Shown here in pieces: positions 8,276 to 17,254 of a stretch of DNA of 64,000 bases (position 1 is its first letter; every line of letters begins with the position of its first letter). The translations under genes were made by a program, and so were the position numbers. The DNA lies in contig NZ_UWFN01000119.1 of NCBI RefSeq assembly GCF_900602065.1, positions 62,001-126,000 on the forward strand. Reading direction: 5' to 3'. The notes under the pieces were generated by a model, which ran no database searches, was not told the DNA's origin, and saw only the letters and a program-made list of their open reading frames with translations. Source of the DNA: Pseudomonas viridiflava (GTDB taxonomy: Bacteria > Pseudomonadota > Gammaproteobacteria > Pseudomonadales > Pseudomonadaceae).

Positions 8276-9298
8276 TTACCCCTGATCCCGATTCTTGCGA
8301 AACGCCCACCGCCCCGCAATCAACGTAAACGTCGCCACCAGCGCAACCAACACCCAGAACCCCTCCGGATCACTCGCCAGCGGAATACCGCCGACGTTCA
8401 TCCCGAAGAAACCCGCAACGATGTTGATCGGCAGCGCCAGCACAGTCACCACCGTTAGCGTAAACAGCGTACGGCTGCTCTGCTCGTTAAGGTTCGCGGC
8501 GATCTCCTCCTGCAGCAACTTGATGCGCTCCCCCAACGCCACCAGATCGCTGATCACCAAAGCCGACTCCTCCGTGGATTGCCGCAACTCCTGCACGTCA
8601 GCTTCCAGCAACCAGTCAGGCGGACGATGCAACAAGCGCATCAGCGAACCAGGTTCCAGCGCCAACAGACGTTGCAGACGCACCAACACCCGGCGCATCG
8701 CGCCCAGCTCCGAGCGGTTATTGCTCAAGCGTTGCGACAGCAACTGATCTTCGATCTTGTCGACACTCAAACTGGTCTTGCGCAGAAACTGCGTCAGCAC
8801 TTCGCCCTGATCACGAAGCAGGTGCACCAACAGCTCAAGGGGCGAACGAAACCGCTCGCCACGTTTGACAGAAGAACGCAACTTGTCCACCGAACGCAAA
8901 GGATGCAGCCGGGCAGTGATCAGCAGATTGTGGTGAGTACAGACCCACAACGTCGAAATGTCGGTCGACAACATGTTGAAGTCGAAGACCACATCGTTGA
9001 CCACCGCCAGCAGCGCGGAATCCACATGTTCGATACGGGTCGAGCGGGAGCCTTCGTGCAGCGCTTCGAAGAACTCGTCCGGCAGGCGCAGATGGGTTTT
9101 CATCCAGCGCTCACAGGCCGCATGGGCCAGATTCAGATGCAGCCAGATGAACTCTTCACTGTCCTGGCTGGAATCCAGGCAGTGCAGTGCGGCAGCAGAA
9201 CCGATTTCCCTGCCGCTTTCTCCAGGCTTGAAACTGAAACCGTAAAGCAGGCCGAACAGGTCTGAATCCTGGTGGTTCTGCACGATGCTTTGGTTCAT
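8276..9298 (-). CDS. zntB: ZntB-type CorA-family zinc transporter
   Basis: 340 residues from ATG 9298; an upstream in-frame ATG at 9331 would add 11 residues. It has a long soluble N-terminal domain with helical coiled segments (about 130-265) and two C-terminal membrane helices. The signature loop is GMNVGGIP, the GMN motif in the form typical of ZntB rather than magnesium CorA (compare the CorA at 60236). Family knowledge: ZntB moves Zn2+ across the inner membrane. It is monocistronic and flanked by repeats on both sides. Confidence 0.85.
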   Translation of the reverse strand: MNQSIVQNHQDSDLFGLLYGFSFKPGESGREIGSAAALHCLDSSQDSEEFIWLHLNLAHAACERWMKTHLRLPDEFFEALHEGSRSTRIEHVDSALLAVVNDVVFDFNMLSTDISTLWVCTHHNLLITARLHPLRSVDKLRSSVKRGERFRSPLELLVHLLRDQGEVLTQFLRKTSLSVDKIEDQLLSQRLSNNRSELGAMRRVLVRLQRLLALEPGSLMRLLHRPPDWLLEADVQELRQSTEESALVISDLVALGERIKLLQEEIAANLNEQSSRTLFTLTVVTVLALPINIVAGFFGMNVGGIPLASDPEGFWVLVALVATFTLIAGRWAFRKNRDQG

Positions 9299-9398
9299 GA
9301 ATGCTCGCTGGCCGAGATGCGCCGGGTCCATGGCAAAGGGACGAAGTGCGCATCATGGCAAGCTGTTGTTGCAGATTTGTTGCATTCTCGATCATTCC

Positions 9399-9600
9399 CA
9401 TGGGACCGGCTTCATCTGGGACGACGGCATTTCTGACGACAAAGAAACTATAGATGTAACGGCCTCTTCGCGAATAAATTCGCTCCCACAGGTTCAACAC
9501 GATCCTGTGGGACCGGATTTATCCGGGAAGGCGATATTCCTGACGATACAAAATGCATCGGCTGTACCGACCTCTTCCCAACTGAAGCTGATCGCTCGGG
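9399..9600. repeat. Tandem REP pairs (family B)
   Basis: TGGGACCGGCTTCATCTGGGA at about 9400 pairs with TTCGCGAATAAATTCGCTCCCACA near 9467-9489. A second half, TGTGGGACCGGATTTATCCGGG, begins near 9505 and pairs with a degraded partner close to 9570-9600. Related pairs occur at 16912, 29778, 35176 and 61224. The block fills the gap between zntB and the aldo/keto reductase stop. Confidence 0.7.
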
Positions 9601-9602
9601 CT

Positions 9603-10430
9603 TTAAACCATCGCCAACGGCATTTTGCGACTCGGCACTGGCCAGGCTCTGTCGATGTCGGCAAGGTCCTGCGCAGTGAGGACTAGCTCAGCTGCGGCAG
9701 CGTTGAGCTCGATGTGTTTGGGAGTGACGGCCTTGGGGATCGCGATCATGTTGCTCTGACGCAATACCCACGCAAGGCTGATCTGCGCCGCCGTCGCATT
9801 GTGACGCAAAGCGATTTCGTGCAGCGCCGGATGGTGCAGGAGGTTCCCCGCCTGGCCCTGGCCAATCGGGCAGTACGCCATGATGGGCAGGTTGTTGGCA
9901 TGCGCCCAAGGCAACAGGTCAAACTCGATGGCACGGTCTTCCGGGTTGTACAGCACCTGATTGGTAGCGCACGCAGGGTTGCCCAGCTCCAGCATGTCGG
10001 GCACGTCAAAGTTCGATACGCCCCAACGGCCGATCTTGCCTTCTTCACGCAGACGCTCGAACGCCTCGACGGTTTCTTCCAGAGGGTAAGAACCCGGCCA
10101 GTGCAGCAGGTAAAGATCGATGTAGTCGGTCTTCATCCGCTTGAGGCTGCGTTCACAAGCCGCCGGGATGCCTTGTCGGCTGGCGTTATGCGGATAAACC
10201 TTGCTCACTACGAAGACTTTATCGCGCTGCCCGGCAATGGCCTCGCCGACGATGTGTTCGGCGGTACCGTCAGCGTACATCTCTGCGGTGTCGATCAGGC
10301 TCATCCCCAGTTCGATGCCCTGGCACAGTGCGCGAATCTCGGCCGAACGCAGGTCCTGGCGCTCCCCCATATGCCAGGTACCCTGGCCGATAACCGGGAC
10401 CTGTTTATCCGCTAATTCGAGAGTACGCAT
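9603..10430 (-). CDS. Aldo/keto reductase
   Basis: 275 residues forming one AKR TIM barrel. The catalytic tetrad is visible: D47 and Y52 in LIDTAEMYADG, K77 in VVSKVYPHN and H110 in LYLLHWPGS. The C-terminal region carries the NADPH-binding IPKAVTPKHIELN. It resembles YeaE-type bacterial AKRs (methylglyoxal or other aldehyde reduction); the true substrate is unknown. Monocistronic, with REP pairs on both sides. Confidence 0.9.
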   Translation of the reverse strand: MRTLELADKQVPVIGQGTWHMGERQDLRSAEIRALCQGIELGMSLIDTAEMYADGTAEHIVGEAIAGQRDKVFVVSKVYPHNASRQGIPAACERSLKRMKTDYIDLYLLHWPGSYPLEETVEAFERLREEGKIGRWGVSNFDVPDMLELGNPACATNQVLYNPEDRAIEFDLLPWAHANNLPIMAYCPIGQGQAGNLLHHPALHEIALRHNATAAQISLAWVLRQSNMIAIPKAVTPKHIELNAAAAELVLTAQDLADIDRAWPVPSRKMPLAMV

Positions 10431-10550
10431 GGGTAGTGCCCGCCAGTGAGTTAAATGATGAGGAGTGAGGCAGTGAATTGGAGAAAGGGTTCAGTGAAAT
10501 GAGCAAAAAGCGGGCCTGAGGGGTGGAGTCAGGTGCTGTAAACAGGATCA

Positions 10551-10623
10551 CTGTAGGAGCTGCCGAAGGCTGCGAGGCGGTGTGTCATGAACATTCAATC
10601 GCAGCCTTCGGCAGCTCCTACAG
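10551..10623. repeat. REP doublet (family A)
   Basis: CTGTAGGAGCTGCCGAAGGC (to 10575 with TGCGA) and its exact reverse complement at 10599-10623 are separated by 23 bp. A second full pair is at 15287-15360, and half copies lie inside the three long inverted-repeat elements. The rest of the 10431-10759 gap shows no gene; it should carry divergent promoters for the reductase and pit genes. Confidence 0.85.
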
Positions 10624-10759
10624 AGAAAGCATTTCAATTCAGCGGTGTGCCAATCATCCGAAACCCCTGATTAATCGAACGATCGTTGACCTGTGTAGCA
10701 TCTCGGTAACATTTTGTAATGAACATGGGCGAATCCATTCTTCAGCAGGATCACGCACC

Positions 10760-12376
10760 ATGGCTATCAGCACACTGGCCCCGGACGCCTTCGAACAGGG
10801 CAACGCCTCAAAACCCCAACTGCACCGCAAACCCAGCACCCTGACGATGGTGATTTTCTTCGCCATTCTTGCCACGGGTTTGCTGTTCACCGCCTATAGC
10901 CTCAAGCAAGACGTGGACGATATGGGCACCGTGGTGACCACCTGGACGCCGTTTCTATTGTTGGGCGTAGCGTTGTTGATCGCCCTGGGGTTCGAATTCG
11001 TCAACGGTTTCCACGACACCGCCAACGCCGTCGCGACGGTGATTTATACCCACTCTCTGCCGCCAGGATTTGCAGTGGCCTGGTCAGGGCTTTTCAACTT
11101 TCTCGGTGTGCTGTTTTCCAGCGGTGCAGTGGCGTTCGGCATCATCGCCTTGCTGCCGGTTGAACTGATCTTGCAGGTCGGCTCCGGCGCGGGGTTTGCG
11201 ATGATCTTCGCGTTGCTGATTGCCGCGATTATCTGGAACCTTGGCACTTGGTGGCTGGGCCTGCCCGCCTCGTCTTCTCACACATTGATTGGCTCGATCA
11301 TCGGCGTCGGCATTGCCAATGCCTTGATGCACGGTCGCGATGGCACCAGCGGTGTGGATTGGTCACAGGCGACCAAAATCGGTTACTCGCTACTGCTTTC
11401 ACCTTTGGTGGGCTTCGGCTGTGCCGCGTTGCTACTGCTGGCAATGCGCGCGTTCATCAAGAACCGTGCGCTCTATAAAGCGCCAGAAGGCAACTCGCCT
11501 CCGCCGTGGTGGATTCGCGGCATGCTGATCGTGACCTGCACCGGCGTCTCCTTCGCTCACGGCTCGAACGACGGGCAAAAAGGCATGGGCTTGATCATGC
11601 TGATTCTGGTCGGCACCTTGCCGATGGCTTACGCGTTGAACCGCACCATGCCCGCCGATCAATCCATTCAATTTGCCGCCGTAGCCGAAGTCACTCAACA
11701 GGCGCTGACCCGTAACGCGCCACTGCCCGCCCCGGCTGATCCACGCCAGACACTTTCACAGTACCTGGTCAGCAAGCAGGAAACTCCCGAGTTGATTCCG
11801 GCCCTGGCGGTGATGGCGGGCAAGATCGGCATCCAGGTCAAAGGTTATGGCTCGCTGTCCAAAGTCCCCGCCGAAGCAGTCGCTAACGTGCGTAATGACA
11901 TGTACCTGACCTCGGAAACCATCCGCCTGATGGAAAAAAACAAGGTCGGCAATTTCGACGCTGACACTCAGGACAAACTCAAACTGTTCAAGGACCAGAT
12001 CGACAGTGCCACGCGGTTTATTCCAACCTGGGTCAAGATCGCGGTGGCCATCGCGCTGGGTCTGGGCACGCTGGTGGGCTGGCGACGGATCGTGGTGACG
12101 GTCGGCGAAAAGATCGGCAAGACCCACATGACCTATGCCCAGGGCGCCTCTGCAGAAGTCGTGGCGATGATGACCATCGGCGCAGCGGACATGTATGGCC
12201 TGCCGGTTTCGACCACGCATGTATTGTCATCCGGGGTGGCCGGCTCCATGGTCGCCAACGGCTCGGGCCTGCAACTAAGGACACTGCGCAATCTGGCCAT
12301 GGCCTGGGTATTGACCCTGCCAGCGGCGATCCTGCTGTCGGGATCGCTGTACTGGGTGTTCATTCAGATTTTCTGA
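10760..12376 (+). CDS. pitA: Inorganic phosphate transporter, Pit family
   Basis: 538 residues from ATG 10760, chosen for the AGGA Shine-Dalgarno at about 10747; the longer ORF starting at 10523 would run through the REP doublet. Both PiT signatures are present, GFEFVNGFHDTANAVATV in the first half and GVSFAHGSNDGQKGMGL in the second, showing the inverted duplicated fold. About 10-11 membrane helices are expected, with a large soluble loop (about 300-420). Family knowledge: low-affinity H+-coupled uptake of metal-phosphate. No adjacent PhoU-like Pit accessory gene is seen and no clear Pho box was identified. Confidence 0.92.
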   Translation: MAISTLAPDAFEQGNASKPQLHRKPSTLTMVIFFAILATGLLFTAYSLKQDVDDMGTVVTTWTPFLLLGVALLIALGFEFVNGFHDTANAVATVIYTHSLPPGFAVAWSGLFNFLGVLFSSGAVAFGIIALLPVELILQVGSGAGFAMIFALLIAAIIWNLGTWWLGLPASSSHTLIGSIIGVGIANALMHGRDGTSGVDWSQATKIGYSLLLSPLVGFGCAALLLLAMRAFIKNRALYKAPEGNSPPPWWIRGMLIVTCTGVSFAHGSNDGQKGMGLIMLILVGTLPMAYALNRTMPADQSIQFAAVAEVTQQALTRNAPLPAPADPRQTLSQYLVSKQETPELIPALAVMAGKIGIQVKGYGSLSKVPAEAVANVRNDMYLTSETIRLMEKNKVGNFDADTQDKLKLFKDQIDSATRFIPTWVKIAVAIALGLGTLVGWRRIVVTVGEKIGKTHMTYAQGASAEVVAMMTIGAADMYGLPVSTTHVLSSGVAGSMVANGSGLQLRTLRNLAMAWVLTLPAAILLSGSLYWVFIQIF

Positions 12377-12510
12377 TAGTCGCCCGCAGGCAGTAAGTGC
12401 GCTTTGAGAAAATCGATCAAGGCCCGCAGCTTCGGCGATGCATGCTGACTGGCGGGCCAGATCGCCGGGTTGTAACGGCACTCCTGATCAGCGCCAGCGC
12501 ACGTCGCGCT
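12364..12510 (-). pseudogene. C-terminal remnant of a LysR-type regulator
   Basis: On the minus strand an open frame ending at TGA 12364-12366 reads CRYNPAIWPASQHASPKLRA then LIDFLKAHL and a short tail. This is the characteristic C-terminus of LysR-type regulators (the P..HLSPKLRAFIDFL motif). No start codon, DNA-binding domain or rest of the effector domain is present; the next 24 bases lead to the end of the egtBD gene. It overlaps the pitA stop by 13 bp. This looks like the leftover of a deleted or replaced gene. Confidence 0.6.
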
Positions 12511-12533
12511 GGCTTTCCGGCAGGCAAATACCG

Positions 12534-14684
12534 CTAGGCGTGCAGGGTAAACAGCGCCACCTCAGGCTCGGCGCTGACCCAATGCTGGCTCACCGACCAC
12601 CCGGCACTGGCAGCCAGCGCAGTAAACGACTCAACGGTGAACTTGTGAGAGTTCTCTGTATGCAGCCGCTCACCGACGCCGAAGTGGAAGGTATGCCCCG
12701 CCACCGAGGCCACTTGCTCCACACGGCTGACCAGATGCATTTCCATCCGCAGGTCCTGATCGTTCCACAGCGCCAGATGCTCGAAATCATCAACGTTGAA
12801 CGTGCCGTCCAGTTCCCGGTTGATTCGGGTCAGCAGGTTTTTATTAAAGCGTGCGGTCACGCCTCGAGCATCGTCATAAGCCGCGACCAGCGTCTGCGGG
12901 TCCTTGACCAGATCGACCCCGACTATGAAGTGTGCGTTGTCGCCTAACAGACTGTGCGCCGCACGGAGAAATTTAACGGCCTGCTCAGGGGTGAAATTGC
13001 CGATGGTCGAACCCGGGAAAAACCCCACCCGCGGTAAACCGTCAGCCGCCCTTGGCAACTTCAAGGCCCGGGTAAAATCGTCGACCTGCGGCGCCACCGT
13101 CAAATGCGGGTACTTATTGCTGAGCTGATGCGCTGCTCGATTCAGCGCGTTGGCGCTGATGTCGATGGGCACGTACACGGCGATCTGCGGTGCAGCATCC
13201 AGCAGTAAACAGGTCTTGTCACTGGCACCACTGCCAAACTCTACCAGCGCAGCGCCCTGAGGAATCAACCCGGCCATTTGGGTTGCCACGTCGGTCAGAA
13301 GGCGAGTCTCCGCGCGAGTCGGATAGTATTCCGCGGTCTCGCAGATGGCTTCGAACAGTTGCGAGCCTGATGCGTCGTAAAAATATTTAGGCGAAAGGTT
13401 TTTCACTGGCGAGGACAGCCCGGCGATTACGTCACGGGCGAACTCGCTGTCATGCGGATTGACGACACCGGGTTGGCGACTGTCCCGCGCCAAACGCAAG
13501 CCGGAAACCACCCAGCGTTTTTCCGGGTGAAAGAAGTTACGGTACGTCGCTCGCGAATGGCTGGGCGACGTCACGCTGGCCCCGCCGCGCAAGACCATTT
13601 GATTGATCATGAACTTGCCGTTGTACTCACCGACCGCGCTGGCCGCAGGACGAAATCCGGGATACGCGCTGTACGCACTTTGCGTCCATTGCCAGGCCAC
13701 ATCGTCCACTTGCTCAAGCAGCCCTGCCAATGCCGCCGCCTCCCATTCAGCTTCGGTGGGCAATCGGGCATCGGCCCAATGCGCAAAGGCTGCCGCTTCG
13801 TAATAACTGATGTGCGTGACTGGCGCCTCCGGATCAAGGGGCTCAAGGCCGCGCAACGTCATGCAACGCCATCCGTGATCGTCATCGTGTTGCCAGTACA
13901 TGGGCGCGTCCCAGCCGTTTTCCTGGACGATGGTCCAGCCCTCGGACAACCACAGCCCTGCCTGACTGTAACCACCTGCGTCCATGAACTTCAGCCATTC
14001 GCCGTTGGTGACCAATCGATCGCTGATTTCAAAGGACTGCAAATAAGTGGTGTGCCGCGGACCTTCGTTGTCAAAAGCAAAGTCGCTGCCTTGATGACCA
14101 ATCTCGGTCAGCCCGCCTTTGAGCGGCTTATACCGGCCACGCCGCCCGGCGCTGTCTTTGGGCCATTGAAGGTCATAAGCGGGCTTGAGCGACGAGGTGC
14201 TGAACAGATGAAGGATGTCCATCAGCAGCAGTTCCTGATGCTGCTCTTCATGGGCGAGGCCCAGTTCGATCAGGCTGCTCAACGTCGACGACAACGGCCG
14301 TTGCAACAGACTGTCCATGTGACGATCGACATGTTCGCGATAGGCCATGACCTGATCGACCCCGGGACGTGTCATCAAACCACGTTGCGGGCGGGGATGG
14401 CGCGGGCCAACGGCTTCGTAATAAGAGTTGAAGAGGTAGCCGAAGGCTGGGTCGAAAGGCTCGTAGCCGGGAATGTTTTCGCTGAGCAGGAAGGTCTCGA
14501 AAAACCAGGTGGTATGCGCCATGTGCCATTTGGCCGGGCTGGCGTCCGGCATGGACTGGACCACCATGTCTTCGGCGCTCAGAAGGGCTGCAAGATTACG
14601 GGTTCGGCTGCGTACGTTCTGATAACGCTTGAGCAGTTCGTTGGCCGCTGGAATCTGGCGAGGCTCGCGTGAGGGGCTGATCAT
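12534..14684 (-). CDS. Fused EgtB-EgtD ergothioneine biosynthesis enzyme
   Basis: 716 residues from ATG 14684, chosen because GGAG lies about 10 nt upstream; an upstream ATG at 14711 lacks a site. Residues 1-400 are EgtB-like: a DinB-type helical domain with the iron triad motif HEEQHQE (H145, H149, E151; further His at 57) and a formylglycine-generating-enzyme-like domain ending SGLRLARD. Residues 415-716 are EgtD-like: SPKYFYDASGSQLFEAICE, the SAM-binding VEFGSGASDKT (481-491) and a C-terminal substrate lobe. EgtD trimethylates histidine and EgtB adds the sulfur donor and oxidises it, so one chain covers both core steps. I expected two adjacent genes; here there is no internal stop. Fungal Egt1 is fused in the opposite order. 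Confidence 0.88.
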   Translation of the reverse strand: MISPSREPRQIPAANELLKRYQNVRSRTRNLAALLSAEDMVVQSMPDASPAKWHMAHTTWFFETFLLSENIPGYEPFDPAFGYLFNSYYEAVGPRHPRPQRGLMTRPGVDQVMAYREHVDRHMDSLLQRPLSSTLSSLIELGLAHEEQHQELLLMDILHLFSTSSLKPAYDLQWPKDSAGRRGRYKPLKGGLTEIGHQGSDFAFDNEGPRHTTYLQSFEISDRLVTNGEWLKFMDAGGYSQAGLWLSEGWTIVQENGWDAPMYWQHDDDHGWRCMTLRGLEPLDPEAPVTHISYYEAAAFAHWADARLPTEAEWEAAALAGLLEQVDDVAWQWTQSAYSAYPGFRPAASAVGEYNGKFMINQMVLRGGASVTSPSHSRATYRNFFHPEKRWVVSGLRLARDSRQPGVVNPHDSEFARDVIAGLSSPVKNLSPKYFYDASGSQLFEAICETAEYYPTRAETRLLTDVATQMAGLIPQGAALVEFGSGASDKTCLLLDAAPQIAVYVPIDISANALNRAAHQLSNKYPHLTVAPQVDDFTRALKLPRAADGLPRVGFFPGSTIGNFTPEQAVKFLRAAHSLLGDNAHFIVGVDLVKDPQTLVAAYDDARGVTARFNKNLLTRINRELDGTFNVDDFEHLALWNDQDLRMEMHLVSRVEQVASVAGHTFHFGVGERLHTENSHKFTVESFTALAASAGWSVSQHWVSAEPEVALFTLHA

Positions 14685-14812
14685 CAGTGTGAATCTCCGG
14701 CGTGGCCGCAACCTGTTTGTTCAGGGAGTGCGGCGTCGAGCATTTCATTTATGAGCAACCGGTAAAAACGGACATGGGTCCACTGGCCACCTGCATCTGC
14801 CCAAAAGCGCTT

Positions 14813-15181
14813 TCAGCCCTGCGGCAACTCACTCACGAACGTCACCCGATCCGGGTAGAACGCCACGTGACTCCTGAGCTGCGCCACGGCTCGATAAGGC
14901 TGTTCATAGCTCCAGACTGCGTTCGGGATACGCAGCCCATGGATATCGAGACTGAAATAATGGGCATCGCCTTTGTACGGGCAATGGCTTTGATGTTCGG
15001 TTCTAACGTAATGTTCAATCCGTATATCTGAACGGGGTATGTATATAACGGGCGGGTATTTAGCTTCTTCGAGCAACAAAGCGTGATCGCTGCGGGCGAG
15101 CAGCGTGTCTCTGAACAGAACACTGACGGTGCCTCTGCAGGAAGTGATGGTGATGGGGTGATCGTAGTCGGGAGTTTTCAT
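14813..15181 (-). CDS. DUF427 domain protein
   Basis: 122 residues, a single DUF427 (PF04248) beta-barrel domain with the typical features: TVSVLFRDTLLARSDHALLLEE, P..YIPRSDI and the CPYKGDAHYFSL core. The function of the family is not established. It lies upstream of egtBD in the same direction with a gap of about 130 bp, so co-transcription is possible but unproven. Confidence 0.85.
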   Translation of the reverse strand: MKTPDYDHPITITSCRGTVSVLFRDTLLARSDHALLLEEAKYPPVIYIPRSDIRIEHYVRTEHQSHCPYKGDAHYFSLDIHGLRIPNAVWSYEQPYRAVAQLRSHVAFYPDRVTFVSELPQG

Positions 15182-15286
15182 GTTCGCCGCCTGTTATCCA
15201 ATAGCAGAGAGCCCGCCGGAATTGAGTTCCTGCAGGAGCTGCCTATGTGTCCATGGCACCGCGCTGTCGCGCAGCAAATATAAGAT

Positions 15287-15360
15287 CTGTAGGAGCTGCC
15301 GAAGGCTGCGATCACGGCGTGTCAGGAAAAATGCTTCGCAGCCTTCGGCAGCTCCTACAG
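15287..15360. repeat. REP doublet (family A)
   Basis: CTGTAGGAGCTGCCGAAGGC near 15287-15306 and its reverse complement ending at 15360 flank a short spacer. Nothing else is recognisable in the 15182-15650 gap between the divergent DUF427 and xdhC genes, apart from another CAGGAGCTGCC fragment near 15232. Confidence 0.8.
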
Positions 15361-15650
15361 AAAATGCATTTCAATCCATCAGTTTGCAGGGTTTCTGACG
15401 AGCTGCCTGAGGCGGCGAACGCGATACACCGTCACTCACAGGCCTCGGCAACTCGCACAATGGGGTTTCTTGAGGCAGTTGCCATCAGTGTAGCCAGCCT
15501 TGGCCAGTCAGCATTTAACGCGTTCGTATGTCTTGACTGAGCGGCGCAACCACGTATTTTCTGCGGCTTGAACGCCTGCATACGGAACGTTTTCGACGAC
15601 CCTGCATCCGAACACTCTATGCTGTGCACACAGATTTCCGAGGTTTTGTA

Positions 15651-16826
15651 ATGAATGATCTATCCCGCCTGCTGGAGGCTTTGTCCCTTGCTCATACCGA
15701 CGGGCAGGACGCGGTCATCGCGACGGTGGTCAAGGTCGAAGGATCGGCTTATCGGCGCCCCGGTGCGCGAATGGTGATCCCTCAGCTAGGCGGCGCCACC
15801 GGCACCGTCAGCGGCGGCTGTCTGGAAAGTGATGTAAGCAAGAAAGCCTGGTGGCTGACGGCTTCAGGCAAACCGGTAATCCGCACCTACAGCACTGGCG
15901 AGGACGACGATGACCTCGAAGACGCAGAGCTTAGCTTTGGGCTGGGCTGCAATGGCACGGTGCACATTCTCTTCGAGCGGGTCAGTGCGCAGACACCTTC
16001 ACTGGCAATCAAAGTACTGAAGCAGGTGCAGGCCAGCGCTCGACCGGCGGCCCTGGCCACGGTCATAGGGTCCGAAAGTGAACAGCCAACAGCGCTGGGC
16101 GAGCGGGTTGCACTCGACGCCGACGGTAAGCTTGAGCTGCAGATGCACGATCGGCTATTGGCCCAGACCATTGCCGCTGATTTGCAGACAGTGATGGATG
16201 CAGAAAAATCAGCGATTCGCAGCTATGAAGGCCATTCAGGCCCGATCCAGGTACTGCTCGAATACATCCCGGCCCCGCGCCGTCTGGTGATTTTCGGTGC
16301 GGGTCATGATGCGGTGCCGCTGGTCAACATGGCGCACCTGCAGGGTTGGCACACGACGGTGATCGATGCGCGCACGCACTTCGCACGCCCAGAACGCTTT
16401 CCCGACGCAGATCAAGTCAGCGCCCTGCCCTTGCAGCCTTTCGCCGGGATGCAAGCACTGGTCGACGACGCTGCCGTAGTGGTGATGACCCACAGCTACA
16501 CTCAGGATCGCCACTGGCTGGGGCAGGTACTCGCCCTGCAACCACGTTACATCGGCCAACTGGGGCCGCGCAGCAGAACCGAGCGTTTGCTGGACGAGAT
16601 GAGCAGCGAAGCTCGTCGACTACCTGCTTTCGCGACGCTGCACTACCCGGTAGGCCTGGATCTGGGTGGCGATACACCGGCAAGCGTTGCATTGTCGATC
16701 CTGGCGGAAATCAACGCAGTGCTTAACCGTCGCAGTGGCGGGATGCTCAAGCATCGTGAAGCGAGTATTCATGCGGCAGATGTGATGATGGCGGGTGAAA
16801 CGGGATTACTTAAGAGCGGGTCTTAG
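15651..16826 (+). CDS. xdhC: XdhC/CoxF-family molybdoenzyme maturation protein
   Basis: 391 residues from ATG 15651 (upstream ATG 15624 is less likely; GAGG is 11 bp before 15651). The N-terminal part carries the XdhC/CoxI motifs VEGSAYRRPGARM and GTVSGGCLESDV with the conserved Cys. The C-terminal part is a Rossmann fold beginning IFGAGHDAVPLVNMA. XdhC-type proteins sulfurate and insert the molybdenum cofactor into xanthine-dehydrogenase-family enzymes. No such enzyme gene is next to it, so the client must be elsewhere; the symbol is a family label only. Confidence 0.8.
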   Translation: MNDLSRLLEALSLAHTDGQDAVIATVVKVEGSAYRRPGARMVIPQLGGATGTVSGGCLESDVSKKAWWLTASGKPVIRTYSTGEDDDDLEDAELSFGLGCNGTVHILFERVSAQTPSLAIKVLKQVQASARPAALATVIGSESEQPTALGERVALDADGKLELQMHDRLLAQTIAADLQTVMDAEKSAIRSYEGHSGPIQVLLEYIPAPRRLVIFGAGHDAVPLVNMAHLQGWHTTVIDARTHFARPERFPDADQVSALPLQPFAGMQALVDDAAVVVMTHSYTQDRHWLGQVLALQPRYIGQLGPRSRTERLLDEMSSEARRLPAFATLHYPVGLDLGGDTPASVALSILAEINAVLNRRSGGMLKHREASIHAADVMMAGETGLLKSGS

Positions 16827-16911
16827 GCAACATTAGCGAAGCTTCTCGGGATCCATCAAGACGCACAGGCCCTGTGGGAAATTCTATGCTGGGCTGCAGA
16901 CACAACTCCTT

Positions 16912-17003
16912 GGGGGAGCGAATTCATTCGCGAAGGGGCCGGTACATCGGCAGCTTTTGTATCGTCTGGAACGCCGCCTTCCCGAATAAATTCGGTCCCA
17001 CAC
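16912..17003. repeat. REP pair (family B)
   Basis: GGGGGAGCGAATTCATTCGCG at about 16912 and CGCCTTCCCGAATAAATTCG (to CCCACAC) at 16975-17003 form an inverted, slightly diverged pair. It directly abuts the hairpin element starting at 17003. Confidence 0.7.
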
Positions 17004-17142
17004 AGACTGTGTGAAAACGTAGCGAGCGACGGCAAGACAAGGCAAAAACAGGCGAAAAAGCGGAGTCTAGGTGTTCTAAATGAGCATTTTTCGCCTGTTT
17101 TTAACGCAGTATTGCCGAGCGCAGTAGTTTTCACACAGTCTG
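17003..17142. repeat. 140-bp hairpin MITE-like element
   Basis: The termini are exact 16-bp inverted repeats: CAGACTGTGTGAAAAC (17003-17018) and GTTTTCACACAGTCTG (17127-17142). Inside, AAAAACAGGCGAAAAA (about 17044-17060) pairs with TTTTTCGCCTGTTTTT (about 17087-17102), so the unit folds as a long hairpin. It has no coding capacity. No clear target duplication was seen. It could be a non-autonomous transposable element or a structured repeat. Confidence 0.6.
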
Positions 17143-17254
17143 CACAGGTTCAGTGTGAGCCAAGGGCATGGATGTCCTGTGTGCGAATTTTATTCGCCAC
17201 TCTCAACCCGTGACTACCTTCAGACAGTGAAGTACAACCGTTCCAGGTCTACCC

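Noticed and set aside
10700..10745. Possible Pho box before pitA (CGGTAACATTTTGTAATGAAC)
   Set aside because: It does not fit the two-direct-repeat CTGTCAT pattern well enough, and Pit genes are often not PhoB-controlled.
10523..10759. N-terminal extension of pitA
   Set aside because: It would translate a REP doublet. The ATG at 10760 has a good Shine-Dalgarno and starts the expected Pit N-terminus.
13452..14672. 406-codon plus-strand ORF opposite egtBD
   Set aside because: Antisense shadow of the high-GC egtBD gene, with no start signal. The minus strand has clear catalytic motifs.
17003..17142. Hairpin unit as a CRISPR array or tRNA-like element
   Set aside because: It is a single inverted structure with no direct repeats or spacers and no cloverleaf.
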